Under the pieces are notes generated by a model, which was not told where the DNA came from, ran no database searches, and worked only from the letters and a program-made list of their open reading frames with translations. DNA of 64,000 nt from Acidimicrobiales bacterium (GTDB lineage Bacteria; Actinomycetota; Acidimicrobiia; Acidimicrobiales; JAUJNH01). Positions 41,293 through 50,786 of the stretch are shown here, in pieces (position 1 is the first letter of the stretch; every line of letters starts with the position of its first letter). Location: NCBI GenBank assembly GCA_030448245.1, contig JAUJNH010000007.1, positions 62,001 to 126,000 of the forward strand, written 5' to 3'. The position numbers and the translations under genes are program-made.

Positions 41293-41958
41293 GTGGACGT
41301 GCGCGACCTGTCGCACCGCTACCAGACGGCCGACGGCCCGCTCGCCGTGCTGGACGGCGTCAGCTTCTCCATCCCGGCCGGCGGGTACGTCGCCCTGACC
41401 GGGGCGTCGGGTGCCGGCAAGAGCACGCTCCTGTCGGTCCTCGGCGGCCTCGAGCCACCCCAGGCGGGCCACGTGCAGGTGGGCGGCCGCGACCTCCACG
41501 GCCTCGACGGCGACGAGCTCGCGGCGTACCGGCGGGCCACCGTCGGGTTCGTGTTCCAGCACTTCGGGCTGCTCGAAACGCTCACCGCCGGCGAGAACGT
41601 CGAGGTGGCCCTCGCCCTCGCCGGCACCAGGGCCGGTGCCCGGCGGGCGCGAGCTCGCGAGCTCCTCGCCGCCGTCGGGCTGGCCGAGCGGACCGGGCAC
41701 CGCCCGGCGGCGCTGAGCGGCGGCGAGCGCCAGCGGGTGGCCATCGCCAGGGCCCTGGCCAACCGGTCCCGGCTCGTCCTGGCCGACGAGCCGACGGGCA
41801 ACCTCGACGAGCGCTCGGCGACCTGGGTGCTCGAGCTGCTCGAGCGCCTCCCTGCCGAGCAGGGCTGCACGCTCGTGGTCGTCACCCACGACCGGGCCGT
41901 CGCGGCACGGGCCCCGAACCGCCTGCACCTCGTCCAGGGGCGGCTGGCGGCGTCGTGA
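41293..41958 (+). CDS. ABC transporter ATP-binding protein (MacB/LolD type)
   Basis: A 221-residue ATPase. Walker A is GASGAGKS, the Q-loop is in FVFQHFGLLETLT, the signature is LSGGERQRVAIARAL, Walker B is LVLADEPTGNLDE, and the switch His is in VVVTHD. The LADEPTGNLD wording is typical of the MacB/LolD/FtsE group, which pair with FtsX-like permeases, as here. The start is uncertain: GTG codons at 41230 and 41293 both fit. The stop overlaps the permease start as GTGA. Confidence 0.88.
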   Translation: MDVRDLSHRYQTADGPLAVLDGVSFSIPAGGYVALTGASGAGKSTLLSVLGGLEPPQAGHVQVGGRDLHGLDGDELAAYRRATVGFVFQHFGLLETLTAGENVEVALALAGTRAGARRARARELLAAVGLAERTGHRPAALSGGERQRVAIARALANRSRLVLADEPTGNLDERSATWVLELLERLPAEQGCTLVVVTHDRAVAARAPNRLHLVQGRLAAS

Positions 41959-43263
41959 CCTGGGCCGATGCGGTGCTGTTCGCCGGGCGCGGCCTGATGC
42001 GACGCCGCGGCCGGGCCGTGCTGACGCTCGCCGCCGTCGCCCTGGCCGCCGCGCTGCTCACCGCGCTGATGATGATCGCCGAGACCGGACGGACCCGGGT
42101 GCTCGACCAGCTGTCCCGGGGCGGCCCGCTGGCCGGGATCCGCGCCGACGAGGCGGTGGACGACCGCCAGGTCGAGCGGGTGCGGGCCCTCCCCGGCGTG
42201 GCCGCCGTCGTCCCCATCGCCACCGCCCGCCTGCTGGTCGCCACCGACGGCCGGGTGGTGACAGGAGGCGAGCCGAGCGCCGACGCCCAGGCGGCCGGGG
42301 CCCCAGCCGTGCGGGCCGGGGTGGAGCCCGACGGGGTGGTCGGGGTCGACCTCGGGCAGGTCGACAACCTCCCCATCACCGTGCTCGCCGGCCGGCTCCC
42401 GGCCGCCGGCACCACGACCGAGGTGGCGGTCGACCAGCACTGGCTCGAGACCCGCGGGTGGCCGAGGGCGACGAGGCGTCGGTCGTCGGCGTCGAGGTGC
42501 TGCTCGGCGCCGTGCGGCCAGGGCCCGGCGGCCGCCGCGCAGGCCCGCCGCCGCCCGCTGGACCCGGGCCGTGGTGGTGGGGGCCGTGGCCCAGGAGGCG
42601 GCCCGCGGCGACGTGCTCGCCCCGCTGCCCGTGGTCCTGGCCGCCCGATCCTGGAGCGAGGGCGGCGGGCTCCCAGCCGGCGGCGACGGAGCCGCGGGAG
42701 GGCGGGGCAACGGCACCTACGGGGCCCTGTTCGTGGTGGCCCGGGGGCTGAACCAGGTCGACGAGGCCCGCCAGCAGCTCACCGGGCTCGGCCTCCCCAA
42801 CGAAGCACCTGAGAACCTCATCGCCTCGGTGCTGCGCTACCTGCACGTCGTCGAGCTCGTCCTCGCCAGCATCGGGCTGATCGCCCTGGTCATCGCCGCG
42901 CTCGGGATCGCCAACGCGCTGCTGGCCGCCGTGCGCGAGCGCCGCCGTGAGATCGGCGTGCTGAAGGCGATCGGGGCCCGCGACCGCGACGTCCGCCGCA
43001 TCTTCCTCCTCGAGGCGCTGGCCCTCGGGCTCAGCGGCGGCCTGGCCGGCACCTTGCTCGGCTGGGCCATCGCCCGCACCGTCGGCGCCGTCGTGAACGA
43101 CTACCTCAGCGCCCAGGGCCTCGCCGGCGTCACCGTGTCGCTGCCGATGCCCGTCCTCGCCGCAGGGATCCTCGGGTCGGCCGTGCTGGCCCTGCTCGCC
43201 GGCAGCGTGCCCGCGGTGCGGGCCGCCCGGCTGCCCGCCCGCGACGCCATGGGCGAGGCATGA
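41955..43263 (+). CDS. FtsX/MacB-type ABC permease (frame interrupted twice)
   Basis: The N-terminal helix (RAVLTLAAVALAAALLTALMM) and periplasmic start are in one frame, a middle segment (EGDEASVVGVEVLLGAV) in a second, and the C-terminal part with three membrane helices (LVLASIGLIALVIAALGIANALL, LGLSGGLAGTLLGWAIA, VLAAGILGSAVLALLAGSVPAVRAARL) in a third. The breaks are near 42463 and 42545, both in runs of G/C, and one base each would join them. The ERRREIGVLKAIGA loop is the FtsX-family coupling region. Gene is coupled to the ATPase and to the following lipoprotein (ATGA). Confidence 0.82.
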
Positions 43264-44027
43264 GGAGGCCGCGCCCGAGGCGGTGGGCCGCGGCCGCGGC
43301 CGCCCTGGCGCTCGTGGCGGCCGGGTGCTCCGGCGGGCGGCCCGACACCATCAAGGGCGAGGCGCTTCCGCCCCCGTTCACCTACGTGGCCGTGGGCGCC
43401 AGCGAGACGGTGGGCGTCGGCGCCGACGATCCCGCCACCGGGTCGTGGCCCAACGTCTTCTACCGCACGGCCCTGACCCGCTCGGCCACGCTCGTCAACG
43501 TCGGTGAGAGCGGCGCCACCGTGCGCCAGACCCTCGAGCGCAAGCTGCCGGCGGCGCTGGCCGAGCAACCGCGCCTCGTCACCGTCTGGCTCAACGTCAA
43601 CGACCTCGTGCGGCTGGTGCCGGTGGACGAGTACGAGCGGGACCTCTCGACGCTCGTCCGCGCCCTGCGCCGAGGCGGCGCCGCCGACGTGCTCGTCGCC
43701 GGGATGCCACCGGTCGCCGACCTCCCCGTCGTGCGGGCCTGCCTGCCCGGCGGCACCGGCTGCCGCCTGCCGTCCCGCCTCCCGTCGGCCGAGGTGGTGG
43801 CCGAGCGCGTCGCCGCCTACGACGCGGCCATCAGGCGGGTGGCGGCGGCCGAGGGCGCGTTCGTCGTCGACCTCGCGGCGGCCGCCGGTGGCGAGGACAA
43901 GGCCGGCCTCGTCGCCGCCGACGGGTTCCACCCCAGCGACGAGGGGCACCGTCGGGTGGCGCAGGCCTTCGGGCAGGCCCTGGCGGCGGTTCCCTCGGCC
44001 GCCCAGCTGCGGGCGCCGCCCGGCTGA
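43260..44027 (+). CDS. GDSL/SGNH-hydrolase-like lipoprotein
   Basis: A 255-residue exported protein with a lipobox (ALALVAAGC, Cys23) after an Arg-rich signal. The mature part has the SGNH blocks: VAVGASETVGVG in place of the usual GDS block (with the Ser), NVGESGAT, VWLNVNDL as the Asn block, and DGFHPSDEGH with the catalytic Asp and His. It probably acts as an esterase or acyltransferase outside the membrane. Its ATG overlaps the permease stop, linking it to the ABC system. Confidence 0.85.
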   Translation: MRRPRPRRWAAAAAALALVAAGCSGGRPDTIKGEALPPPFTYVAVGASETVGVGADDPATGSWPNVFYRTALTRSATLVNVGESGATVRQTLERKLPAALAEQPRLVTVWLNVNDLVRLVPVDEYERDLSTLVRALRRGGAADVLVAGMPPVADLPVVRACLPGGTGCRLPSRLPSAEVVAERVAAYDAAIRRVAAAEGAFVVDLAAAAGGEDKAGLVAADGFHPSDEGHRRVAQAFGQALAAVPSAAQLRAPPG

Positions 44028-44094
44028 CCCTGCGTCCCGGCGCCCACCGGGGGCAGCCGGTCGAGCGGCGGGCACAGCGTCGGGAGGCAGGCGG

Positions 44095-44100
44095 TACGGT
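44095..44100 (+). promoter_or_regulatory. -10 element of a leaderless promoter (34-residue gene)
   Basis: TACGGT, 8 bases before the GTG at 44109. Confidence 0.4.
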
Positions 44101-44108
44101 CCCAGGTC

Positions 44109-44213
44109 GTGAGCGAGACCGGCAACCCCAGCCCCCCTGAGGACAACGAGACGGAGTCGACCGAATCCAGCCAGGACATGGCCGAGGACAACCCGGACGT
44201 CGACGACGAGTGA
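44109..44213 (+). CDS. 34-residue acidic peptide
   Basis: A short frame with the sequence SETGNPSPPEDNETESTE, then SSQDMAEDNPDVDDE, very acidic and unstructured. Evidence is the leaderless-type promoter and the clean start and stop; there is no homologue I can name. Confidence 0.4.
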   Translation: MSETGNPSPPEDNETESTESSQDMAEDNPDVDDE

Positions 44214-44651
44214 CCCGCCCTGAACACGGGTCCCGGCTGCGTGCCCCGGGGCGCCGTCCCGGTGCCCGATCGGGCAGGGCCGTGACCGGCCCGGTCAGTG
44301 ATCTGTCACGCTACCCAGGGTGCCGCTCGACCGGCTGACCAAGCTGGACCCGTGCGGGTGACCGTCTCGACCAGCACCTTCCCGGCGGCGTCGCTCGTCC
44401 TGGTCCGCCAGCGGCCGGCGCTCGGCCAGGCGCCGGAGGCGTGGGCGAAGCCGATCGCGTCGAGCTCGGCGGCAACCCTGGACGTCGGCCGCTTCGCCAT
44501 GCAGCCCATCTCGGCCGCGACCACACCGGCGAACCTCACCGTGCACCGCGAGCCACCTCGCGCCAGCTTCGAGCTGTTCCTGCGGCTGGGCAACCGCTCC
44601 GTCAGCTGCGGCTCGTTCCTCGGTGCCGCTTGATCCTGGGTCCGGGCTGGC
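44214..44651. other. 438-base stretch without a confident gene
   Basis: Frames are open on both strands between about 44300 and 44640, but none has a convincing start, ribosome site or recognisable domain. A frame on the minus strand (RRNSSKLARGGSRCTVRFAG and onward) is the best candidate and could be a decayed gene. Confidence 0.4.
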
Positions 44652-45374
44652 TCAGCCGGCTTGCAGCCCGCCGATGCTGGTGACGACGAGGCCTCGGGCG
44701 GTGAGACCGCCGAGGAGGGCGGGGAGGGCGGCCAGCGTGGGCCCCCGGTCGGGGCCGCCACCGTCGTGGGCCAGCAGGACGTCGCCCGGCCTGGCCCGGC
44801 CGGCCAGGCGGGAGGCGGCGATCTGGGGGTCCTCGTGGCGCAGGTGCCGCTCGAGGCAGCCGCGCCAGCGGGCCACCTCCCAGCCGCCGGCCTGCAGCTC
44901 GGCCCGCGAGGCGGCGCCCTCGAACCCGTAGGGGACGCGCACCAGCCGGGGCCGGGCCCCCGAGCCGAGCCCGAGCGCCGAGATGGCCCCGGCCCCGCCC
45001 TCCAGCTGCGCCCGCACGCCCGGCCCGTCGAGGTGGTCGAGGCGCTCGTGGCCGAGGGTGTGGTTGGCCACCTCGTGGCCCTCGGCCACGGTGCGCCGCA
45101 CCAGCTCGGGGTGGGCGGTCACGCCGACGCCGACGACGAAGAAGGTGGCCCGGGCGCCGTGAGCGGCGAGAAGGTCGAGGACCGCGGAGGTGAACCTGGG
45201 GTCCGGGCCGTCGTCGAAGGTGAGGGCCACGGCAGGCCGCACGGTGGCCAGCCGGCGGTAGCCCAACGCCCGCGTCGACCCCCCGGCCAGCGCCTTGCTC
45301 CCGTTGCCGAGCACGGCGACCGTGCCCATGGCGGCGCCGAGGGTGGCGGCGAGGACGGTCCTCCGGGTCTCCAC
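44652..45374 (-). CDS. Polysaccharide deacetylase (NodB domain)
   Basis: A 240-residue exported enzyme. The N-terminus METRRTVLAATLGAAMG is a signal with a twin-Arg, possibly for Tat. The NodB domain starts at residue 48: ALTFDDGPDPRF (catalytic Asp and metal Asp), ATFFVVG, NHTLGHERL (metal-binding His pair), and LLAHDGGG with the late catalytic His. It would remove acetyl groups from peptidoglycan or another wall polymer. The start is a GTG. Confidence 0.9.
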   Translation of the reverse strand: METRRTVLAATLGAAMGTVAVLGNGSKALAGGSTRALGYRRLATVRPAVALTFDDGPDPRFTSAVLDLLAAHGARATFFVVGVGVTAHPELVRRTVAEGHEVANHTLGHERLDHLDGPGVRAQLEGGAGAISALGLGSGARPRLVRVPYGFEGAASRAELQAGGWEVARWRGCLERHLRHEDPQIAASRLAGRARPGDVLLAHDGGGPDRGPTLAALPALLGGLTARGLVVTSIGGLQAG

Positions 45375-45428
45375 GAGCGGAAGTGTGACAGGTCGGCGTC
45401 ATGGGCGGGCGGGGCCGGCGGCGGACGG

Positions 45429-46511
45429 TCAGGCCGGGGCGGCGACCCGCAGCCGCAGGGAGACCTCGCTGGCCAGCAGCCGCCCTCGGGGGGTCAGGAC
45501 CAGGCGGTCTCCGTCGGCCCGAACCAGCCCGGCCAGGGCCGGGTCGGCGCCGTCCAGGGCTGCGGCCGGCACCCCCCGCCGGGTGCGCAGCGACAGCTCC
45601 AGCGCCTCCTGGGCCCGGGCCTGGTCGTCGAGTACCTCCTGGCCCGCCGCCGGCTCGACCCCCGCCTCGACGAGGTCGCAGTACCGCTCGGGGGTGCGAA
45701 CGTTCCACCACCGGCGCCCGCCGGCGTGGCTGTGGGCCGCGCAGCCGAGGCCCCGGTACCCGCCCTGCTGCCAGTAGAGCCGGTTGTGGCGGCACTCGTG
45801 GCCGGGCACGGCCCAGTTCGAGATCTCGTACCACGCGAGGCCGTGCCGGCGCAGCACCTCGTCGGCCCGGAGGTAGCGGTCGGCCTGCGCGTCCTCGTCC
45901 GGGTGCCGGGACGGGTCGGCGGCCAGCGGCGTCCCGGGCTCGACGGTGAGGCAGTAGCCCGACACGTGGGGCGGGTCGAAGCCCAGCGCTCGCTCCAGCG
46001 TCCGCTGCCACGAGGCGTCGTCCTCGCCCGCCCCGCCGGTGATCAGGTCGAGGTTCCAGGTCGGGAAGCCGGCGGCCTTCACCAGCGAGACGGCCCGGAT
46101 GACGGCCTCAGGGTCGTGGCGGCGCCCGAGGCCGGCGAGCACCACCGGGTCCAGCGACTGGACGCCGAGGCTGACCCGGGTGACGCCGGCACGGCGCCAG
46201 GTGGCGAGCAGGGCCTCGGTGGCGTCGTCCGGGTTGCACTCGACCGTGACCTCGGCGCCGGTGGCCAGGGGCACGGCGGCCACCACCTCGGCCAGCAGGT
46301 CGGCCGGCAGCTGCGACGGCGTGCCGCCGCCGACGAAGAGGCTGGTGGCCGGGGCCAGGTCGGCCCGCCCGGCCTCGGCCACCACGGCCCGGGCATACTG
46401 CTCGGCGAGGTGGTGGCGGTCGGTCCAGGTGGCAAAGGCGCAGTAGTCGCACCGCGAGGCGCAGAACGGCACGTGCACGTACACCCCGAAGGGCGCAACG
46501 GGCCGGCTCAC
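45429..46511 (-). CDS. hemW: HemW-like radical SAM protein
   Basis: A 360-residue radical SAM protein. The cluster motif is CASRCDYC (Cys17, Cys21, Cys24). GGGTPSQL, EVTVECNPDD, GVTRVSLGVQSLDP, and the C-terminal HemW domain (YEISNWAVPGHECRHNRLYW) follow. HemW inserts heme into respiratory proteins; older annotation as coproporphyrinogen dehydrogenase is usually wrong for this form. The GTG at 46511 overlaps the Clp-N gene stop, so the two are coupled. Confidence 0.92.
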   Translation of the reverse strand: MSRPVAPFGVYVHVPFCASRCDYCAFATWTDRHHLAEQYARAVVAEAGRADLAPATSLFVGGGTPSQLPADLLAEVVAAVPLATGAEVTVECNPDDATEALLATWRRAGVTRVSLGVQSLDPVVLAGLGRRHDPEAVIRAVSLVKAAGFPTWNLDLITGGAGEDDASWQRTLERALGFDPPHVSGYCLTVEPGTPLAADPSRHPDEDAQADRYLRADEVLRRHGLAWYEISNWAVPGHECRHNRLYWQQGGYRGLGCAAHSHAGGRRWWNVRTPERYCDLVEAGVEPAAGQEVLDDQARAQEALELSLRTRRGVPAAALDGADPALAGLVRADGDRLVLTPRGRLLASEVSLRLRVAAPA

Positions 46512-47155
46512 CCCCGCTCGACGATCCTCGTCGTGAGGAGGTGGCCGCACCAGCCGCAGTAGACGAGGTCGACGGTGACCTCGATGTCCACCGGGACCCG
46601 GAGGTGGCGCACCGCGTTGACGACCACCCGGCGGCAGGCGGGGCAGCGGGGCTCGGCCGACTCCCGGCCCAGCACGTCGCCCTCCAGCTGGGCCAGGGGC
46701 GGGGCGATCTGGAACATCGGCGTCACGTCCTCGAGCTCGGGGTCGACGCTGGCCATGCTGAGAAGCGCCTCGCGCAGCTCGTCCGGCGACACGCCCAGCT
46801 CGTGGAGGCAGGCCCCGGCGCCACCGCCCACCTGGAGGACGCCGAGCAGCAGGTGCTCGGGACCCACACCGGCCCGCCTCATCTGGTCGGCCTCGGCGGC
46901 GGCGGCTTCGAGCGCGGCCTTGAAGTCCGGCCCGAGCGGCACGACCTCGCCGGCACCGCTTCCGGGCCGAACCTCGCGGCGCAGCCGCTCGTGAGTGACC
47001 CCCAGGCCGTGGAGGAAGTCGCCGACCAGGGCGTCGAGGCGGCTCAAGGCCAGCAGCAGGTGCTCGGTGCCGGCCACCCCGCTGCCCAGCTCGCGCACCT
47101 CCTCCTGGGCCGTGACGAGCACCCGGCGGGCGTCCCGGGTGAACCGCTCGTACAC
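46508..47155 (-). CDS. Clp N-terminal repeat protein with zinc ribbon
   Basis: A 215-residue protein with a double Clp-N repeat, FTRDARRVLVTAQEEVRELG with GTEHLLLALSRLD, and again FKAALEAAAAEADQM with GPEHLLLGVLQ, as in the substrate-binding domain of ClpC. The last 60 residues form a zinc ribbon with two Cys pairs (PRCPACRR, YCGWCG). It has no ATPase domain, so it could be a Clp adaptor. The GTG at 47155 has TAGCCT 7 bases upstream. Coupled to hemW. Confidence 0.85.
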   Translation of the reverse strand: MYERFTRDARRVLVTAQEEVRELGSGVAGTEHLLLALSRLDALVGDFLHGLGVTHERLRREVRPGSGAGEVVPLGPDFKAALEAAAAEADQMRRAGVGPEHLLLGVLQVGGGAGACLHELGVSPDELREALLSMASVDPELEDVTPMFQIAPPLAQLEGDVLGRESAEPRCPACRRVVVNAVRHLRVPVDIEVTVDLVYCGWCGHLLTTRIVERG

Positions 47156-47162
47156 CGTCGTG

Positions 47163-47168
47163 AGGCTA
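47163..47168 (-). promoter_or_regulatory. -10 element of a leaderless promoter (Clp-N gene)
   Basis: TAGCCT on the minus strand, 7 bases before the GTG at 47155, in the 23-base gap after bldD. Confidence 0.5.
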
Positions 47169-47178
47169 CGCGGCGCCC

Positions 47179-47727
47179 TCAGAGCGTGAGGCCGAGCTCC
47201 TCGAGGCGGCGCTGGAGGGAGGCCGGGGTGGCCTCGAGCATGAGGGCGAGCACCTTCACGTCCTCGGCCCGGATGGTGAGGACCCGGCCGTTGAAGTCCT
47301 GGCGCTGGACCTGGATCATGCCGAGGTAGCGCCGGAGGAGGTCCTTCTCCGGGGCGTCGGTGGTCTCGAGGGCCACCAGGTCGATCATCATCTTGGCGGG
47401 GAGCCGGCTGCTGGCCGCCTCCTCGGCCTCGAGGTCGATGTCGATCTCGTCCTGGCCGGTGTACGGCTCCAGGTCGCTCCCCAGGTCGCGGGGCAGCAGC
47501 TGGTCGACCGGAACGTTGTAGAACCGGGCCAGGCGCTGCAGCCTGGGCACCGAGATGGCCCGCTCGCCCCGCTCGTAGGCGCCCAGGACCGACGCCTTGA
47601 ACTCCTGCGCCGACCCGGCCTCGACGGCCTGCAGGGACAGGCGCTTCTGCTTGCGCAAGCTCCGGAGCCGCTCGCCGACGCGGACTGCGTAGGCAGCAGC
47701 CAACTGCTCCTCGACTTCGATGGCCAC
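47179..47727 (-). CDS. bldD: BldD-like global regulator (XRE HTH + c-di-GMP domain)
   Basis: A 182-residue protein with an N-terminal XRE helix-turn-helix (GERLRSLRKQKRLSLQAVEA, VLGAYERGERAISVPRLQRL) and a C-terminal domain after an acidic linker. The segment RQDFNGRVLTIRAED has Arg142-x-Asp144, eight residues, and Arg153-x-x-Asp156, exactly the RxD-X8-RxxD signature with which streptomycete BldD binds a tetramer of c-di-GMP. BldD controls development in Streptomyces; what it controls here is unknown. Confidence 0.88.
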   Translation of the reverse strand: MAIEVEEQLAAAYAVRVGERLRSLRKQKRLSLQAVEAGSAQEFKASVLGAYERGERAISVPRLQRLARFYNVPVDQLLPRDLGSDLEPYTGQDEIDIDLEAEEAASSRLPAKMMIDLVALETTDAPEKDLLRRYLGMIQVQRQDFNGRVLTIRAEDVKVLALMLEATPASLQRRLEELGLTL

Positions 47728-47796
47728 GTCATCACCTCGTGTTCGAGGTCCGCGGGAAGTCCACGGCCTTGGACCACGCAGTGTAGTCCCTGCGAC

Positions 47797-48525
47797 CTAC
47801 TTCGAACGGGTGATCCCCGCTGCTTCCTGCACGGTTCTCCCTCGCAGCCCGCAGAGCAGGACGGCGGCGGCGATGGCCGCCGTCTCGGCCCGCAGGGTCG
47901 TCGGCCCCAGCCCGACCACCGGGAGGCCACACGCCAGCTCCTCGGGGTCCCAGCCGCCCTCCGGGCCGACGAGGAGCGCGGGGCGCCGCAGGCTCGGTGG
48001 CTCGTCTCCCCCCTGCTCACACAGCGCCCCCTGGTCGCCGAGGGCCTTGGCGGCTGCGGCCAACGAGGTCACGGGGCTGACCTCGGGAAGCCGGGTCCGC
48101 CGGGCCTGCATGGCCGCCTCCCGGGCCACCTGCCGGAACCGGCCAACGCCACGGGCCGCCCGCTCGGCGTCCCAGCGGACGACCGAGCGAGCGGCGGCCA
48201 GCGGCACGATCCGGTCGACCCCGAGCTCGGTCAGCTTCTGGACCACCAGCTCCGGCCGGTCGCCCTTGACGAGCGAGAACCCGACGCTGAGCGGCGGCTG
48301 CGGCGCCTCGTCGGCCACCACCGGGCCGGCGGGCTCGAGGCGGACGTCGCCTCCGCCGACCGAGGTCACCAGGCACAGACGCCAGCGGCCGGCGCCGTCG
48401 CTGGCTCCCACGTCTTCCCCGGCCCGCAGGCGCAGCACCCGGCTCAGGTGGTGGGCGTCGCCGGGCCCCAGCCGGAGCTCGCCCAGGTCGCCGACGAAGA
48501 CCCAGGCCGCGGGCCTGGCGCTCAC
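47797..48525 (-). CDS. rsmE: 16S rRNA (uracil-1498-N3)-methyltransferase RsmE
   Basis: A 242-residue SPOUT methyltransferase. The N-terminal PUA-like domain has HHLSRVLRLRAGEDV; the knot includes GDRPELVVQKLTELGVDRIVP, RWDAERAA, and the SAM-binding LLVGPEGGWDPEE with LGPTTLRAETAAIAA. It follows dnaJ by 33 bases that contain short repeats. Standard order dnaJ-rsmE is common in bacteria. Confidence 0.93.
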   Translation of the reverse strand: MSARPAAWVFVGDLGELRLGPGDAHHLSRVLRLRAGEDVGASDGAGRWRLCLVTSVGGGDVRLEPAGPVVADEAPQPPLSVGFSLVKGDRPELVVQKLTELGVDRIVPLAAARSVVRWDAERAARGVGRFRQVAREAAMQARRTRLPEVSPVTSLAAAAKALGDQGALCEQGGDEPPSLRRPALLVGPEGGWDPEELACGLPVVGLGPTTLRAETAAIAAAVLLCGLRGRTVQEAAGITRSK

Positions 48526-48529
48526 CTGC

Positions 48530-48558
48530 TCACGTGATCACGTGTCACGTGTCACGTG

Positions 48559-48559
<1 letters not shown>
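48530..48559. repeat. Tandem TCACGTG repeats between dnaJ and rsmE
   Basis: Four CACGTG palindromes spaced 7-8 bases apart (TCACGTGA, then TCACGTGT three times) in the gap between the dnaJ stop and the rsmE start, also reaching into the dnaJ stop codon. Confidence 0.7.
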
Positions 48560-49698
<1,139 letters not shown>

Positions 49699-50721
49699 CT
49701 ACCCCTCCTCCATGCGGCGCCCGAGCCGCTGGCTGACCACGGCCACGGCGGCCAGCGCCTGGGGGTAGTTCATGCGGGTCGGGCCCAGGATGCCGATGGT
49801 GCCGGCCTCACCGCTGCCGCCCCGCACGGGCGCCACCACGACCGAGCACTCGGCCAGCGGCGTGACGCCGTGCTCGGCGCCGATGGCCACGGTGAGCCCC
49901 CGGTCGAGGAGGTCGCGCAGGAGCGTCACCACGACGAACTGCTCCTCGAGGATGCCCAGCACCCGGCGCACGGTGGCCACCGCGTCAAAGGCGTTGGCCA
50001 TCCGGCTGGCGCCGCCGACGAAGACCGAGCCCTCCTCCTCGTCGTGGCCTCCGGACAGGGCCAGCAGGACGGTGGCCAGCAGGGCGTCGACCGCGGCGTC
50101 CCCCGTGGCGGGTGCCGTGCCCAGGTCGGCCACGGTGCGGCCGGTGAGGTGGCTGGCCAGCCGGGTCGAGGCGGCGGCCACGACGGCGTCACCCACGGGC
50201 TCGCCGTCGTCGCGCACGGGCAGCTCCAGCGTGCGCTTCTCCACCGAGCCGTTGGACAGCACGGCCACCACCAGGCCGGTTCGGCCGCCGAGCGCCACCA
50301 CCTGCACCGAGCGGATGGTGGCCGCCTCGTGGGGCGGCGCGATGACCACGGCCGTGTGGTCGGTGAGGCGGCTGAGCAGCTGGCTGGTCTCCGACAGCAT
50401 GTGCTCGAGCTCGCCGTGGGCGCGGGTGAAGAACGTCTTGACCTCGGCCCGCTGGGAGGGGTTCAGCTGGCCGGCGCCCCAGCCGTGCAGCGAGTCGACG
50501 AAGAACCGGTAGCCCTTGTCGGTGGGGATCCGGCCGGCCGAGGTGTGGGGCTGGACCAGGTAGCCGTCGCGCTCGAGCACCGACATCTCGTTGCGGACGG
50601 TGGCCGACGAGGCCTGCACCCCGCGCGCCCTGGTGACGTGCTGGGACCCGACGGGCTGCGCCGTCTCGATGTACTCCTCCACCACGGCTCGGAGGATGGC
50701 AGCCTTGCGGTCGTCCAGCAT
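49699..50721 (-). CDS. hrcA: Heat-inducible transcription repressor HrcA
   Basis: A 340-residue repressor. The N-terminal winged helix includes ILRAVVEEYIETAQPVGS and SSATVRNEMSVLERDGYLVQPHTSAGRIPTD without gaps; the GAF-like domain follows. HrcA binds CIRCE elements and is kept active by GroE. A CIRCE-type repeat begins 3 bases upstream of the ATG, so the gene represses itself and dnaJ. Confidence 0.95.
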   Translation of the reverse strand: MLDDRKAAILRAVVEEYIETAQPVGSQHVTRARGVQASSATVRNEMSVLERDGYLVQPHTSAGRIPTDKGYRFFVDSLHGWGAGQLNPSQRAEVKTFFTRAHGELEHMLSETSQLLSRLTDHTAVVIAPPHEAATIRSVQVVALGGRTGLVVAVLSNGSVEKRTLELPVRDDGEPVGDAVVAAASTRLASHLTGRTVADLGTAPATGDAAVDALLATVLLALSGGHDEEEGSVFVGGASRMANAFDAVATVRRVLGILEEQFVVVTLLRDLLDRGLTVAIGAEHGVTPLAECSVVVAPVRGGSGEAGTIGILGPTRMNYPQALAAVAVVSQRLGRRMEEG

Positions 50722-50723
50722 GA

Positions 50724-50750
50724 TTAGCAGTCGATCCTACCGAGTGCCAG
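50724..50750. promoter_or_regulatory. CIRCE element (HrcA operator)
   Basis: TTAGCAGTC, nine bases, GAGTGCCAG: the canonical TTAGCACTC-N9-GAGTGCTAA layout with three mismatches. The likely -10 (TAGGAT on the minus strand) lies inside the spacer, so bound HrcA would block it. Confidence 0.85.
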
Positions 50751-50786
50751 CCGCGTTGTCTGGACCTGGGCCGCCGGTACGGTGCT

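Noticed and set aside
44306-44761. Possible minus-strand gene of about 150 codons
   Set aside because: No ribosome site, no leaderless hexamer and no recognisable domain; its upstream end overlaps the polysaccharide deacetylase gene.
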